NCBI GenBank assembly: GCA_028293625.1 | Contig: JAQGOL010000024.1 | Span: forward strand, 124,001 to 188,000 | DNA length: 64,000 nucleotides | Source of the DNA: Chthoniobacteraceae bacterium | GTDB taxonomy: Bacteria; Verrucomicrobiota; Verrucomicrobiia; Chthoniobacterales; Chthoniobacteraceae | Direction of reading: 5' to 3' | Shown: positions 45,501-53,384 of the stretch, in pieces | How the letters are laid out: every line of letters begins with the position of its first letter | Numbering within the stretch: the first letter of the stretch is position 1 | The notes under the pieces: model-generated | Told to the model about the DNA's origin: nothing | Database searches by the model: none | Seen by the model: the letters and a program-made list of their open reading frames with translations, nothing else | Made by a program: the position numbers and the translations under genes

Positions 45501-46307
45501 AATGTTGGCGGCGCGGTCCTTGATATGAGCGGACTGCGACTGACCAAAGGTGTCGACTTCGATTTTCCTTCGCCCTTTTTACTTCAACCCGGTGCGAGCA
45601 CCCTCATTGTTCACAACGCTGCTGCATTCAACTCACGTTACGGCGGAGGCAAGCCGATTGCCGGTGTCTGGCAAGCAGGCAACAAGCTTAGCGATGATGG
45701 CGAACAAATAAAACTGAGCTATGGCGCCGGTGCTGAAGTGATCAGCTTTACCTATTCCAATGTTTCCCCGTGGCCGCTTAACACTGTCGGATATAGCCTT
45801 GTGCTAAGCCGGCCCGAAACAAATCTCGGTTCGATAGCGCAAGACGATCCTGTCAACTGGCGTATCAGCCGCCTGGCTGGCGGCAGCCCGGGATCGGACG
45901 ATCGCCCGCTCTTTGCGTCGTGGTTGGCGGCAAGCGGGGCAGGAGGCGACGAGCTATCCGATCCGCAGGGAGACGGCGTGGTAAATTTGCTTGAATATGC
46001 GTTTGCGGGCGGACCAGCGGTTCCAAGCCAATCGCTGCTTCCTCTCTCCGGGACGCAAAGGTTTCTGGTGAATGGAATAAGCAGCGATTACCTGACCCTG
46101 ACATTCCAGAGGCAGTTCGGCGCGGAGGATATTGAGTTCCATGTCGAATTTACGAACGACATTGGTGGCGGCGCCTGGCTGCAAAATGGTTTGCTTGTCA
46201 GCTCCACGCCAACGCCGGATGGCAGCCGTATTGAGGTGTGGCGCGCAAATGAGCCGCTGTCGGCCGGAGCCGTCCAGTTTGGACGTGTCCGCGTGGTCAA
46301 ACCGTAG
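42594..46307 (+). CDS. Secreted CotH-kinase / lamin-tail protein
   Basis: A 1237-residue exported protein (signal peptide ending SVINLNA). It has a first lamin-tail domain (about 28-180, VVINEIHYKPLDP ... EFIELYNAG), a linker domain with a DDGLNGDTAASDGIYS turn (about 245-270), a CotH kinase domain (about 330-700; QYHNRGIGSTYVSGKNKW, WGLYMGLEPTEGNFLDER, metal motif PYDLDMMAL near 600), a fibronectin-like segment near 850-925 (HTYRARVRHKDANGRWSHWS), a second lamin-tail domain (about 935-1110, ALVISEVMYQP), and a C-terminal strand-rich region. It is a smaller relative of the 2320-residue protein at 21153-28115. The substrate of the kinase-like domain is unknown, and its location is surface or extracellular. 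Confidence 0.87.
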   Translation: MLPPPVNALRALGAFCLIWLSVINLNAQVVINEIHYKPLDPTKSIEFIELYNAGTAAADIGLWRLEDAVTLIFPSALTIPAGGYLVVAGNAPAFQTQYGFAPAAVYSGSLNSSGERIQLRNASGQIVDKVDYSSGFPWPTSARGGGFSIELINPLLDNELGGSWRSSTVSNGTPRAKNSVLAANAPPAIRQVDHFPLQPPSGAVVTITAKVSDPDGVASVNLEYQIVSPGTYIRKTDAAFTTSWVATPMHDDGLNGDTAASDGIYSVQIPATVQTHRRLIRYRIAVADSLGLSVRVPYADDEQPNFAYYVYDGVPAWSGAVLPGGTGTRALVQTFSPALLNSIQTWQLISNSADVINSQYSSGSDSVRFLGTLIYEGKVYDHIQYHNRGIGSTYVSGKNKWVFFFNRARDIRVRDNWGNYYKESWNSMPMDACASPWAAVHRGMAGVEEAFAYRLYELAGMASLRTHYMHFRVVSGATETGATQYDGDFWGLYMGLEPTEGNFLDERGLADGNIYAVEGGGGDKKHQGPTQVVSAADFAAFNSSAKQVGQTEAWYRANMDLNALYTFHALNRLCGNVDVRGGDNYRFYHRPTDDRWAIIPYDLDMMALPAYHWGTVIEGVNFAGVPDQIRAITRNAAIAIEFRNRARELLDLVASDNTANGGQIGQLLDEYARMVNPTGVNPSWVNVDEARWSNSPRTTGNGANNGQTNHKNNFYRAIFTDTRGGLNGTPSTTWTRTLINADANGYSNFAGSMNYLLKFTTNTWPGGTWLRSNGNPLGNGYKYLEWESLYGGYGNVNAAPTGPGDLSFPGTPAIAYSGAAGFPADALDFTSSAFTPSTTGGTTFAAMQWRIGEIYAPGVAGYLPGEQRIYEVEQAWTSPEVASFSATARVPFGSVKPGHTYRARVRHKDANGRWSHWSAPVQFSAGIPSVTAYQQALVISEVMYQPSPATASELSQGWTDDDFEFIEIRNVGGAVLDMSGLRLTKGVDFDFPSPFLLQPGASTLIVHNAAAFNSRYGGGKPIAGVWQAGNKLSDDGEQIKLSYGAGAEVISFTYSNVSPWPLNTVGYSLVLSRPETNLGSIAQDDPVNWRISRLAGGSPGSDDRPLFASWLAASGAGGDELSDPQGDGVVNLLEYAFAGGPAVPSQSLLPLSGTQRFLVNGISSDYLTLTFQRQFGAEDIEFHVEFTNDIGGGAWLQNGLLVSSTPTPDGSRIEVWRANEPLSAGAVQFGRVRVVKP

Positions 46308-46327
46308 CGTGTTCCAAACAGTCTGGA

Positions 46328-46359
46328 AACGTCGTGCCGGTTTTAGCCGGCACGACGTT
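46328..46359. terminator. Perfect 13-bp hairpin between convergent genes
   Basis: AACGTCGTGCCGG and CCGGCACGACGTT around a six-base loop form a perfect 13-bp stem. It sits between the CotH gene (ends 46307) and the Fe-S gene (ends 46375), so it can stop both transcripts. Neither side has a long T-run. Confidence 0.7.
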
Positions 46360-46374
46360 GAAGGGTGTTTCGTC

Positions 46375-48867
46375 CTACCAACGATCCATGACGAGCTGAA
46401 GCAGTTCGTCGCCGCTTTTTCTGGAGGCAGCACCGTGGGGACAGGCGGCAACACAGCGCGGTTCAGGCGTCGACTTGTGTCCGCCTGCGTCGCACAGATC
46501 GCACGTGACAGCTTTAGGCTGGGCGATTTTGATCGTCTGGCCGGCAAATTCCGGGTGCGGCACCTCAATACGGCGGCGCTCATTCGGCATCATGGAGATA
46601 CTGCCGTATGGGCAGTTGGAGGCGCAGAGGCCGCATCCGATGCAATGATCCTCGATGACGATCTGGAGATGTTTTCCACGGTGGATCGCGTCGACCGGAC
46701 AACCGACCATGCAATGGGCGTCGGTGCAGGAGCGGCACGAGGTGGCCACCATGAACTTGTCGAAACGCAAGCCATCCCGGAGCATCCGCGCGATCGGGAC
46801 GCCATGCGATTCGCTGCCGTGCTGATCGATACACCCCTTGGTGCATTCATCGCAGCGGACGCAAAGATCCATATCGAGCACCAGGATGCTTTGCCCTTCA
46901 TACATGCCCTGGTTGACGAACTCCTGAAGCACCGGATGTCCCAGCGTGCTCCGAAGCCGGGCAAAGGATTGCTCCACGAGCCGTCTTCTGAGCACGCGGA
47001 ACTTTTTAATCATTTGCAGGAAATCGCTCCGGCTCAGGCGCGCCAGTTCGAGGTATCCAAGGGCTGAACAAGTGGCTGTGCTGGTGCCCCAGGGGAAGCT
47101 GTTTTCAACATCGTCGCCGGCAAGGTCGAGCGCGGCTTTGATCTCGTCGTCAACCGCCTCGATCGTTTTATTAAGATCACTTGGGGAAAGGGCCATCAGA
47201 CCGATTTCTCCGAGCATCGTTCCCGGTCCGGAGGAGATCACCTTTGCCTCTTTGCCATAACGCCGGGTCCCGATTCGGACGTGTCCAAGGCGGACCATAT
47301 AGAGATCGGTCACGCGATCGCCCTGTTGAAAGAGATCCTGTCCCGGTTTGACCCGCACAAAAGTGAGGCGATCCCGGAGGTAATCGACGATTTCGCGATA
47401 CTCCTGTGGGCGCATTTCCCTGAAGAGATCACTTCCCTGCAGCACCAGATCCAATGAGCGCTTCCGGTAGGCCGCCTCGAATTTCTGGCGCTGTTTTGGA
47501 AGACGCATCAGCCGGTCGAGCACGTTTCGGCGGACCTCCCAAACTTCGCCATCTTCGAGCGCGGTGACGGTTCCCGAACGCGGCGAGCCGCTCATGCATG
47601 CCATTTCACCAACGATGGTGTCAGCGGGTGTCAGGTTGATGCGGAGCAACGGTTCACCTTTGACCCCGAAAAGACCGAGCAATCCGCCGGATCCAATCGC
47701 CGTATTGTGGACTGTTACCTCGAGCTTGCCCTTTTTGATGATGAAAGCCGTGTTGCCCGCATCGCCTTGATTACAAAGCACTTCTCCGGCTTTAAAGCGG
47801 CGGCGGACGACCAGGCCTTGTTGCCAGAGGAGAAACTTCGGCGGGACTCCTGAGAAAATCGGGTCAACGGTCAGTTCCTTGGCGGGCAATACTTCGATTG
47901 CACGAGCCTGAGGCGGGAGCTTGATCTGGGCGATTGGTTTGAACGTAATGGCGCTGGTCGGGCAGGAAACCATGCACTCGCCGCATTGGACGCAGCTCGA
48001 GGAGCCCATCGGATCGTTCAGATCAAAACCGATCCCGGCGTTGGATCCTTTGCCCGTGCGGCCGATCACGTTGTTTTCCATCACCTCGTTGCAGGCGCGC
48101 ACGCAACGATCGCAAAGAATACAGGCGCTATGATCAACCAGGAACACCGGCGAAGAGGCGTCAAACGGACGGCGGCCAGCCAGCTCTTTGGCCGGCAAGG
48201 GCGGATTCGATAAAACGTCGAGCTTGTAGCGGTTCGGATCGGCGCCGCAACGGGTTGTCATCTGGCCAAGCTCATTGAACGGAGCAAGGTCTTTTGCCGG
48301 GGAAGCGTTTTCGGCCGGCTTAAGATGATTGGAACCAAGCAACTCGGTCATCACTTTGACCGTCTGCCGGACCCGATCACCGTCGGCCCCCTCCGCTTTC
48401 ATTGTAAAGACTTCCATCCCGTCCTTTACCTGATGCTGGCAGGCTGGGAGGAGTTTGCGTTCGGCCGCGCGTTTGCCGCGTTTCTGGCCGTAAATCTGCA
48501 CCACGCACAAGCGGCAGACCGCGACCGGGGTCATGTGCGGCTGATGACAGAGAACCGGGATAGGGATCTTGGCTTCATCCCCGGGCTCCAGGACATAGAG
48601 CTTGGTGGCCGCGTCGAGGATCGTCGTATAGCGCGGGGTGGTGCGTCCTTCGAGATCGACGATGATGTTGCCATCGGCATCACTCAAAGGCTCGGCCAAC
48701 GGCACAGTCACTGATTGGCCATCGATCTGAAGAGTGACCTGCTTGTCGTAATCGGATTCGGTAGGGGAATCGAGGCGGACAAGCTGTCCATTGATATCGC
48801 GACTAAACAGGCCTTCATCGTCATCACGAATGAGCGGCCCTGGGATCAGATCGGGAATGATTGCCAT
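46375..48867 (-). CDS. Fused NuoG-type iron-sulfur / double cyclic-nucleotide-binding / four-cluster ferredoxin protein
   Basis: An 830-residue cytoplasmic protein with no signal peptide or membrane helix. Residues 43-145 form a NuoG/HoxU-like [2Fe-2S] domain (Cys107, Cys118, Cys121, Cys143). The next NuoG element, the His-Cys3 cluster, is lost: only His181 and one cysteine (Cys207) remain. Residues 245-310 bind two [4Fe-4S] clusters (Cys249/252/255/259 and Cys292/295/298/302). A cyclic-nucleotide-binding domain at about 345-475 has Gly420-Glu421 and Arg430 (GEMACMSGSPRSGTV). A second at about 490-640 keeps Gly553-Glu554 but lacks the Arg. Residues 662-815 form a ferredoxin of the four-cluster type (Cys669/672/675/679, 711/714/719/723, 742/745/748/752, 789/792/805/809). 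Its partner is the NuoEF fusion 21 bp upstream. A cyclic-nucleotide-controlled electron relay is inferred; the terminal acceptor is unknown. Confidence 0.85.
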   Translation of the reverse strand: MAIIPDLIPGPLIRDDDEGLFSRDINGQLVRLDSPTESDYDKQVTLQIDGQSVTVPLAEPLSDADGNIIVDLEGRTTPRYTTILDAATKLYVLEPGDEAKIPIPVLCHQPHMTPVAVCRLCVVQIYGQKRGKRAAERKLLPACQHQVKDGMEVFTMKAEGADGDRVRQTVKVMTELLGSNHLKPAENASPAKDLAPFNELGQMTTRCGADPNRYKLDVLSNPPLPAKELAGRRPFDASSPVFLVDHSACILCDRCVRACNEVMENNVIGRTGKGSNAGIGFDLNDPMGSSSCVQCGECMVSCPTSAITFKPIAQIKLPPQARAIEVLPAKELTVDPIFSGVPPKFLLWQQGLVVRRRFKAGEVLCNQGDAGNTAFIIKKGKLEVTVHNTAIGSGGLLGLFGVKGEPLLRINLTPADTIVGEMACMSGSPRSGTVTALEDGEVWEVRRNVLDRLMRLPKQRQKFEAAYRKRSLDLVLQGSDLFREMRPQEYREIVDYLRDRLTFVRVKPGQDLFQQGDRVTDLYMVRLGHVRIGTRRYGKEAKVISSGPGTMLGEIGLMALSPSDLNKTIEAVDDEIKAALDLAGDDVENSFPWGTSTATCSALGYLELARLSRSDFLQMIKKFRVLRRRLVEQSFARLRSTLGHPVLQEFVNQGMYEGQSILVLDMDLCVRCDECTKGCIDQHGSESHGVPIARMLRDGLRFDKFMVATSCRSCTDAHCMVGCPVDAIHRGKHLQIVIEDHCIGCGLCASNCPYGSISMMPNERRRIEVPHPEFAGQTIKIAQPKAVTCDLCDAGGHKSTPEPRCVAACPHGAASRKSGDELLQLVMDRW

Positions 48868-48888
48868 AAATTAGTCTCTGTTTTTAGT

Positions 48889-50928
48889 TCACTTCCCGAC
48901 TTTGGGTTGAAGGTGCTTGAGAACATCTTCCTCAAAATAACTGACGAGCGTGCGCAACGGTGCCGGCACCGAGCGGCCCAGACCGCAGATGGAGGCCAGC
49001 TCAATCGCTCTTCCGAGCTCCTTGAAGAGCGGCATCAATTCATTATCCCACCTTTCAGCGCTGATCTTTCCATCGATCAGATTTTCCATCAGCGAAGCCA
49101 GCTTCTGTGATCCCAGCCGGCACGGCACGCATTTGCCGCACGATTCGTTCCGGTAAAACTCGAGCGAATTGACGGTCTGTTCGGCCATGTCGCGGTCATC
49201 GGCGTAAATGACCATGCCCGCTCCCAATGCCTGGGTGGGGCTCAGCGATCGGAAAAGATTGAGTTCCAGTTCCAGGTCAAGGATATCGAGTTCGGTCGCC
49301 GCCGGATCGGTCCCGCGCCGTCCTGCCAATGCCTGCCACGCTTTATTGTTGGTATGATCCCTGGGAAGGCCGCGTTCGACAGTAAGTCTGGCCGGCAGAA
49401 ATCCGCCTGAAGGTCCCGAAGGCGCCACGCCCTTGAGTTTGCGGCCGCCGCTGATGCCTCCGCAGTATTGTTCGCCATGCACGAGTTCGCGCAAAGTCAT
49501 GCCCATCGGCACTTCATAAACGCCGGGGCGCACCACATCGCCGGAGATTGAAAAATAACGCCGGCCTTGCCAGCCATTGACTCCTTCCGCGGAGTAACGC
49601 TTCCCGGAATTGACCAGGATATAGGGCACCCAGGCGAATGTCTCCACGTTGCTGACCAGGGTGGGAAGATCCTGGAGCCCGTTGGTTTCCAGCTTGGGCG
49701 GCATGTTGCGCGGTTCACCCCGGCGATCCGACATCGCTTCAATCAGCGCGCTCTGTTCTCCACAGATATAACCGCCCGGACTTACAAACACCGAGATCGG
49801 GAATGAGCGTCCAAGCACCGTCGCGTTCTCGCCGCAAAAGCCAAGCGACGCCGCCCGTTCAATTTCCGCGCGGCATGCTTCGATCTGTTCGCCATATTCG
49901 TGGCGGATATAAATGAATCCCTGGGTGGCTTCCGTGATGAGTCCCGCCAGGATGACCGCTTCAATAATCAGGTGCGGAGTGCGCAGCAGCAGCTCGCGAT
50001 CTTTAAATGTGCCGGGCTCGCTTTCATCGCCGTTGACCACGATAAACGCGCTGTCATCGGTCTGCCGCAGGCGCGCGGTTCGAACCGCATCACGCACGTC
50101 GCGCCATTTCTGGATCACAGGAATGCCGGCGCCGCCCAGGCCGCGCAGATCGGCATCCTTGATCTCGTTTAAAAGCGTATCGGACCAGCCACCAAGGGTT
50201 GGCCCTTTTGCCCAATCGCCTTCGGTCTGCCAGTTGCGGACTGCTTGCTCAACCAATGGATTGATTGAAACCTCGCCCTGCAATTGGCGCACGGCGCCGC
50301 GCCGGAACTGTTCGATCAGATCCGCGCCCCATTCAAACCGTTCCCTGAGAATAGTGGTGGCGATGCCCAAAGAAGTATCGCGTGCAGCTACCGCATGGCG
50401 GACCGCGATATAATCCGGCGTCCTGCCACTGTATAAATTAACAGGCGCATCGCTTAGCGTGTCAGGGAGATCGGCATCATGATCGGCCGGCGGATGCTCG
50501 TCAGCCAGGCAGGCGGCTACGATCTCTTTCAGCTCCGCTGCCGAGCGGCCCAGATAATAGGCTTCATGCTCGGAGCCCTGCACCGTCACGCACGCCGCCA
50601 TCGCCCTGTCGCACCGGCCGAGGCATGAGACGCCTTCAACACCGACATCTTCACCGACGATCGATTGAAGCTCTTTGACCGTCTTTCCGCCGCCTGCGAG
50701 ATTGCAGGCCATATCCCGGCAGACCCGCAAGACCACCTTCTTTGGCGGAACCAGTTGGAAATGGGGAAAGAAGCTGGCGACAGCCTGCAGCTTTTGCTGA
50801 GGGACACCAGATTCCTTGGAAAATTCTTCGAGTGCGTTCCTGTTGAGATAGCCGAATTGTTTTTGGATTCGGTGCAATGCAGGAACGAGCACGGCACCAT
50901 AGGTCGGGAGTCTCGGCGGGGTACTCAT
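48889..50928 (-). CDS. NuoE-NuoF fusion, NADH-oxidising diaphorase subunit
   Basis: A 679-residue protein. Residues 5-145 are NuoE-like with a [2Fe-2S] site (Cys70, Cys75, Cys102, Cys106). A linker to about 240 leads to NuoF, with the NAD/FMN-binding blocks RGLGGAGIP (about 262-270), NGDESEPGTFKDREL (about 299-313), YICGEQSALIEAMSDRRGEP and SNVET, and the N3-type [4Fe-4S] site Cys597, Cys600, Cys603, Cys648 (ESCGKCVPCR, ICGLG). An insert of about 35 residues near 515-550 (VERGLPRDHTNNKAWQALAG) interrupts the usual NuoF sequence. Proteins of this kind oxidise NADH and pass electrons to a partner in complex I, NAD-linked hydrogenases or formate dehydrogenases. Here the only partner gene is the fused Fe-S protein downstream. 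Confidence 0.93.
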   Translation of the reverse strand: MSTPPRLPTYGAVLVPALHRIQKQFGYLNRNALEEFSKESGVPQQKLQAVASFFPHFQLVPPKKVVLRVCRDMACNLAGGGKTVKELQSIVGEDVGVEGVSCLGRCDRAMAACVTVQGSEHEAYYLGRSAAELKEIVAACLADEHPPADHDADLPDTLSDAPVNLYSGRTPDYIAVRHAVAARDTSLGIATTILRERFEWGADLIEQFRRGAVRQLQGEVSINPLVEQAVRNWQTEGDWAKGPTLGGWSDTLLNEIKDADLRGLGGAGIPVIQKWRDVRDAVRTARLRQTDDSAFIVVNGDESEPGTFKDRELLLRTPHLIIEAVILAGLITEATQGFIYIRHEYGEQIEACRAEIERAASLGFCGENATVLGRSFPISVFVSPGGYICGEQSALIEAMSDRRGEPRNMPPKLETNGLQDLPTLVSNVETFAWVPYILVNSGKRYSAEGVNGWQGRRYFSISGDVVRPGVYEVPMGMTLRELVHGEQYCGGISGGRKLKGVAPSGPSGGFLPARLTVERGLPRDHTNNKAWQALAGRRGTDPAATELDILDLELELNLFRSLSPTQALGAGMVIYADDRDMAEQTVNSLEFYRNESCGKCVPCRLGSQKLASLMENLIDGKISAERWDNELMPLFKELGRAIELASICGLGRSVPAPLRTLVSYFEEDVLKHLQPKVGK

Positions 50929-50939
50929 TATTCGGAACC

Positions 50940-50969
50940 TCTACTGGCGATCCGACCTCCAATTGTCAA
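50940..50969 (-). promoter_or_regulatory. Candidate promoter of the diaphorase/Fe-S operon
   Basis: On the minus strand, a perfect TTGACA (50969-50964) is followed after 17-18 bp by CAGTAG/AGTAGA, which is a poor -10 match. The start codon is only about 12 bp further on, so the leader would be very short. The -35 match is good; the -10 is weak. Confidence 0.3.
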
Positions 50970-51171
50970 TCCTGCTTCGGCAAAAATCGATGATGCGAGC
51001 GTCCGTATCGATTGAATCCGGCAGGTCCGCCTGGCCATGCGTTTCGCCCGCTATTTGCAACCCGGAAACCTGGGGCGGCAGAGGGTCTCGCATCGGGAAT
51101 TGGATGCGGAGCGGCAGACAATCAAATTGCGGTCTTGTGAGGGAAGGCGCGGCCCTTTATTTAAGCATTTC

Positions 51172-52173
51172 ATGATCGTCACCACCGCCGACTTTTACAA
51201 AGTGGCTTACGGCAAGTTCGCCGTGGGCGCATACAATATTAACAACGCAGAACAGACCATGGGCCTGTTCCGCGGGTGCATCGACAGCCAGGCACCTTTC
51301 ATTATCCAGATCTCCAAGGGTGCCCGCAAATACACCGACAAACGGATGCTGGAGGCGATCATTCGAACCGCCAGCGAGATTTTCCCCGATGCGATTTTCG
51401 CCGTGCATCTCGATCATGGCGATGAGGCGACCTGCTACGACTGCATCGACTCGGGATTTTATTCTTCGGTGATGATCGACGCGTCCCACGAGAGTTTTGA
51501 GGAGAACATCGCCATCACCCGCCGTGTCGCGGATCGGGCGCATGCCAAGGGAATCAGTGTTGAGGCGGAACTCGGGATGCTCGGCGGCGTGGAGGAAGAT
51601 ATCGCGGTCGATGAAGGCAACGCCTGCCTGACTAATCCCGATGAAGCGGTTGAATTTATTGTTCGCAGCGGATGCGATGCTTTGGCGGCGGCCATCGGCA
51701 CCAGCCATGGCGCTTACAAATTCAAAGGACAGCAATCGCTTCACTTCGAAGTGATTGAAGCCATCCGTGAAAAAATCGCGGCGGCGGGTCTGCCTCCGAC
51801 TCCGATTGTCATGCACGGCAGCTCGAGCGTGCCAAAGGAGGAAGTGGCACGGATCAACGCAGCGGGCGGGACACTTGATCCAAGCGCGTGCGGCGTAAAC
51901 GAAGAAGAATATCTGCCAGCCGCCAAGCTCGGCGTTACCAAGGTCAATATCGATACCGATGGACGCCTGGTCTGGACGCGCGTCCACCGCGAATTTTTCC
52001 GGGACAAGCCTGGCGAATTCGATTTCCGTCCTCCAGGCATCACCTTCCAGAATGAATACGCGAAGTTCATTGCGGCCAAGAACGTGAAGCTCGGTTCGGC
52101 AGGCCAGTTGCCCGCAATCCGGGAATGGCTCGCGAGCCGCGCCCAGGAAGCGGTTGCCGGGACGATCCGATGA
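51172..52173 (+). CDS. fba: Class II fructose-bisphosphate aldolase
   Basis: A 333-residue zinc aldolase that splits fructose 1,6-bisphosphate into triose phosphates. Seen blocks: FAVGAYNINNAEQTMGLFRG (start of the barrel), AVHLDHGDE (zinc His in the HLDHG motif), MIDASHESFEEN, VEAELGMLGG, AAAIGTSHGAYKF (zinc His), IVMHGSSSVP (zinc His) and VNIDTDGRL (phosphate-binding). The ATG at 51172 is chosen because homology begins there; the frame is open 45 codons upstream. The stop overlaps the start of the next small gene (ATGA), which ties the two together. The 240 bp upstream is shared with the divergent diaphorase operon. Confidence 0.94.
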   Translation: MIVTTADFYKVAYGKFAVGAYNINNAEQTMGLFRGCIDSQAPFIIQISKGARKYTDKRMLEAIIRTASEIFPDAIFAVHLDHGDEATCYDCIDSGFYSSVMIDASHESFEENIAITRRVADRAHAKGISVEAELGMLGGVEEDIAVDEGNACLTNPDEAVEFIVRSGCDALAAAIGTSHGAYKFKGQQSLHFEVIEAIREKIAAAGLPPTPIVMHGSSSVPKEEVARINAAGGTLDPSACGVNEEEYLPAAKLGVTKVNIDTDGRLVWTRVHREFFRDKPGEFDFRPPGITFQNEYAKFIAAKNVKLGSAGQLPAIREWLASRAQEAVAGTIR

Positions 52174-52469
52174 AAGCAGCCATCGCGCTGATTGCCCTGA
52201 TGTCGAGCCTGGTGGCAGAAGCCGCTCCGCCGACGTTGCCGATTGAGCAGGCGGTGAAGATTGCGTCCGATTATCTTCGCGAGCAGGGGCTCGCCAAGCA
52301 GCACTCCATTACCTCGCTTGTGCTTGAGCCTTCCTCAATGCTTCGCAAGGAATACCATTGGATCGCACTCTGGACTCCGGCTGTCGATCTTGGCAACCGG
52401 CGCGAAATCGGTTTGCAGATCTCCATGGACGGCACCGCGGCGCGCGTGGTCAATAAGCCCGGGAAGTAA
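52170..52469 (+). CDS. Small secreted protein, PepSY-like
   Basis: A 99-residue protein with a clear signal peptide (MKAAIALIALMSSLVAEA, cleavage before APP). The mature 80 residues begin with an amphipathic helix (PIEQAVKIASDYLREQGLAK), followed by beta-strand-like segments (YHWIALWTPAV, EIGLQISMDGTAARVVNKPG). The helix-then-sheet order resembles PepSY-type domains, but no diagnostic motif is complete, so the family call is tentative. It overlaps the aldolase stop by 4 bp and ends 6 bp before ispE, so it must be translated in the same transcript. Confidence 0.75.
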   Translation: MKAAIALIALMSSLVAEAAPPTLPIEQAVKIASDYLREQGLAKQHSITSLVLEPSSMLRKEYHWIALWTPAVDLGNRREIGLQISMDGTAARVVNKPGK

Positions 52470-52475
52470 GCTGAC

Positions 52476-53333
52476 ATGGAGTTTCTCGCCCCGGCGAAAA
52501 TAAATCTGTCGCTTGCGATCAAAGCGCGCCGGGAAGATGGCTTCCACGAGATCGAAACCCTGATGTGCCCGATCTCGGTGTTTGACCGGCTCGAAATCAC
52601 GGCGCGCGATGAGGGCGGTCTGGAGTTTGTCTGTGACGATCCCTCCATTCCCTCCGATGACGGCAACCTGGTAGTCCGCGCCGCCAAGCTCTTTTGTGGC
52701 GAGATCGGGATTGAGCCGCACATGCGGATCGCCCTTTCAAAGCAGATCCCGCACGGCGCCGGCCTTGGTGGCGGGAGCAGCGATGCCGCCACCGTTTTGC
52801 TTGCTTTAAACGGGATCTTCGAGACGCTGCTTTCGCGCGAGACCCTCTCGGCGATGGCCGCGGATCTTGGCTCGGACATTCCGTTCTTTATCTATCAGTC
52901 GGCCGCGATTTGCCGCGGCCGCGGGGAGCAGGTGACTCCGGTCTCTTTTTCTCAACGGCTCCCATTGCTTTTGATCAAGCCACCTTTCGGGGTGCCGACC
53001 CCGTGGGCTTACAAGCAGTGGCGCGATTCAAGCGAGATCCCAGGGGTTCCATACGAGCCACAGATTTTGGAGTGGGGCACATTGAGCAACGACCTTGAGC
53101 GGCCTGTCTTTGAGAAATATCTTTTCCTTGCGGAACTCAAACGCTGGCTTCTAAAGCAGCCCGAAGTATCCGGCGCATTGATGTCGGGTTCTGGTTCCAC
53201 GATGATCGCCGTGTTAAATGAGACCGCCGGTGGAATGCCGCTCGGTGAGAAGATCGCGCTGGAGTTCGGTACAGACCTTTGGGTCTACCTTTGCGAGACA
53301 GTCGCCACAGAGCTGCCACCGCGCGGGAAGTAG
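52476..53333 (+). CDS. ispE: 4-diphosphocytidyl-2-C-methyl-D-erythritol kinase
   Basis: A 285-residue GHMP kinase of the MEP isoprenoid pathway that phosphorylates CDP-methylerythritol. Diagnostic blocks: the N-terminal FLAPAKINLSLAIKARREDG with Lys in PAKINL, FHEIETLM, the ATP loop PHGAGLGGGSSDAATVLLAL (about 91-110), DIPFFI, and the C-terminal SGALMSGSGSTMIAV. It follows the small secreted-protein gene by 6 bp, giving the co-directional run fba > small protein > ispE. A hexamer-repeat hairpin follows, then the convergent glycosyltransferase gene. Confidence 0.95.
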   Translation: MEFLAPAKINLSLAIKARREDGFHEIETLMCPISVFDRLEITARDEGGLEFVCDDPSIPSDDGNLVVRAAKLFCGEIGIEPHMRIALSKQIPHGAGLGGGSSDAATVLLALNGIFETLLSRETLSAMAADLGSDIPFFIYQSAAICRGRGEQVTPVSFSQRLPLLLIKPPFGVPTPWAYKQWRDSSEIPGVPYEPQILEWGTLSNDLERPVFEKYLFLAELKRWLLKQPEVSGALMSGSGSTMIAVLNETAGGMPLGEKIALEFGTDLWVYLCETVATELPPRGK

Positions 53334-53384
53334 ATTCATCTCCGGGGCAGTATGGTGCGCCAAAACATCGGGCCGCCTTCCATT

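Noticed and set aside
46132-47067. 311-codon open frame crossing the convergent gene ends
   Set aside because: It overlaps the 3' end of the CotH gene and the ferredoxin tail antisense, and passes through the terminator hairpin.
51157-51987. 276-codon minus-strand frame
   Set aside because: It is antisense to the class II aldolase; the aldolase frame has all zinc-site motifs.
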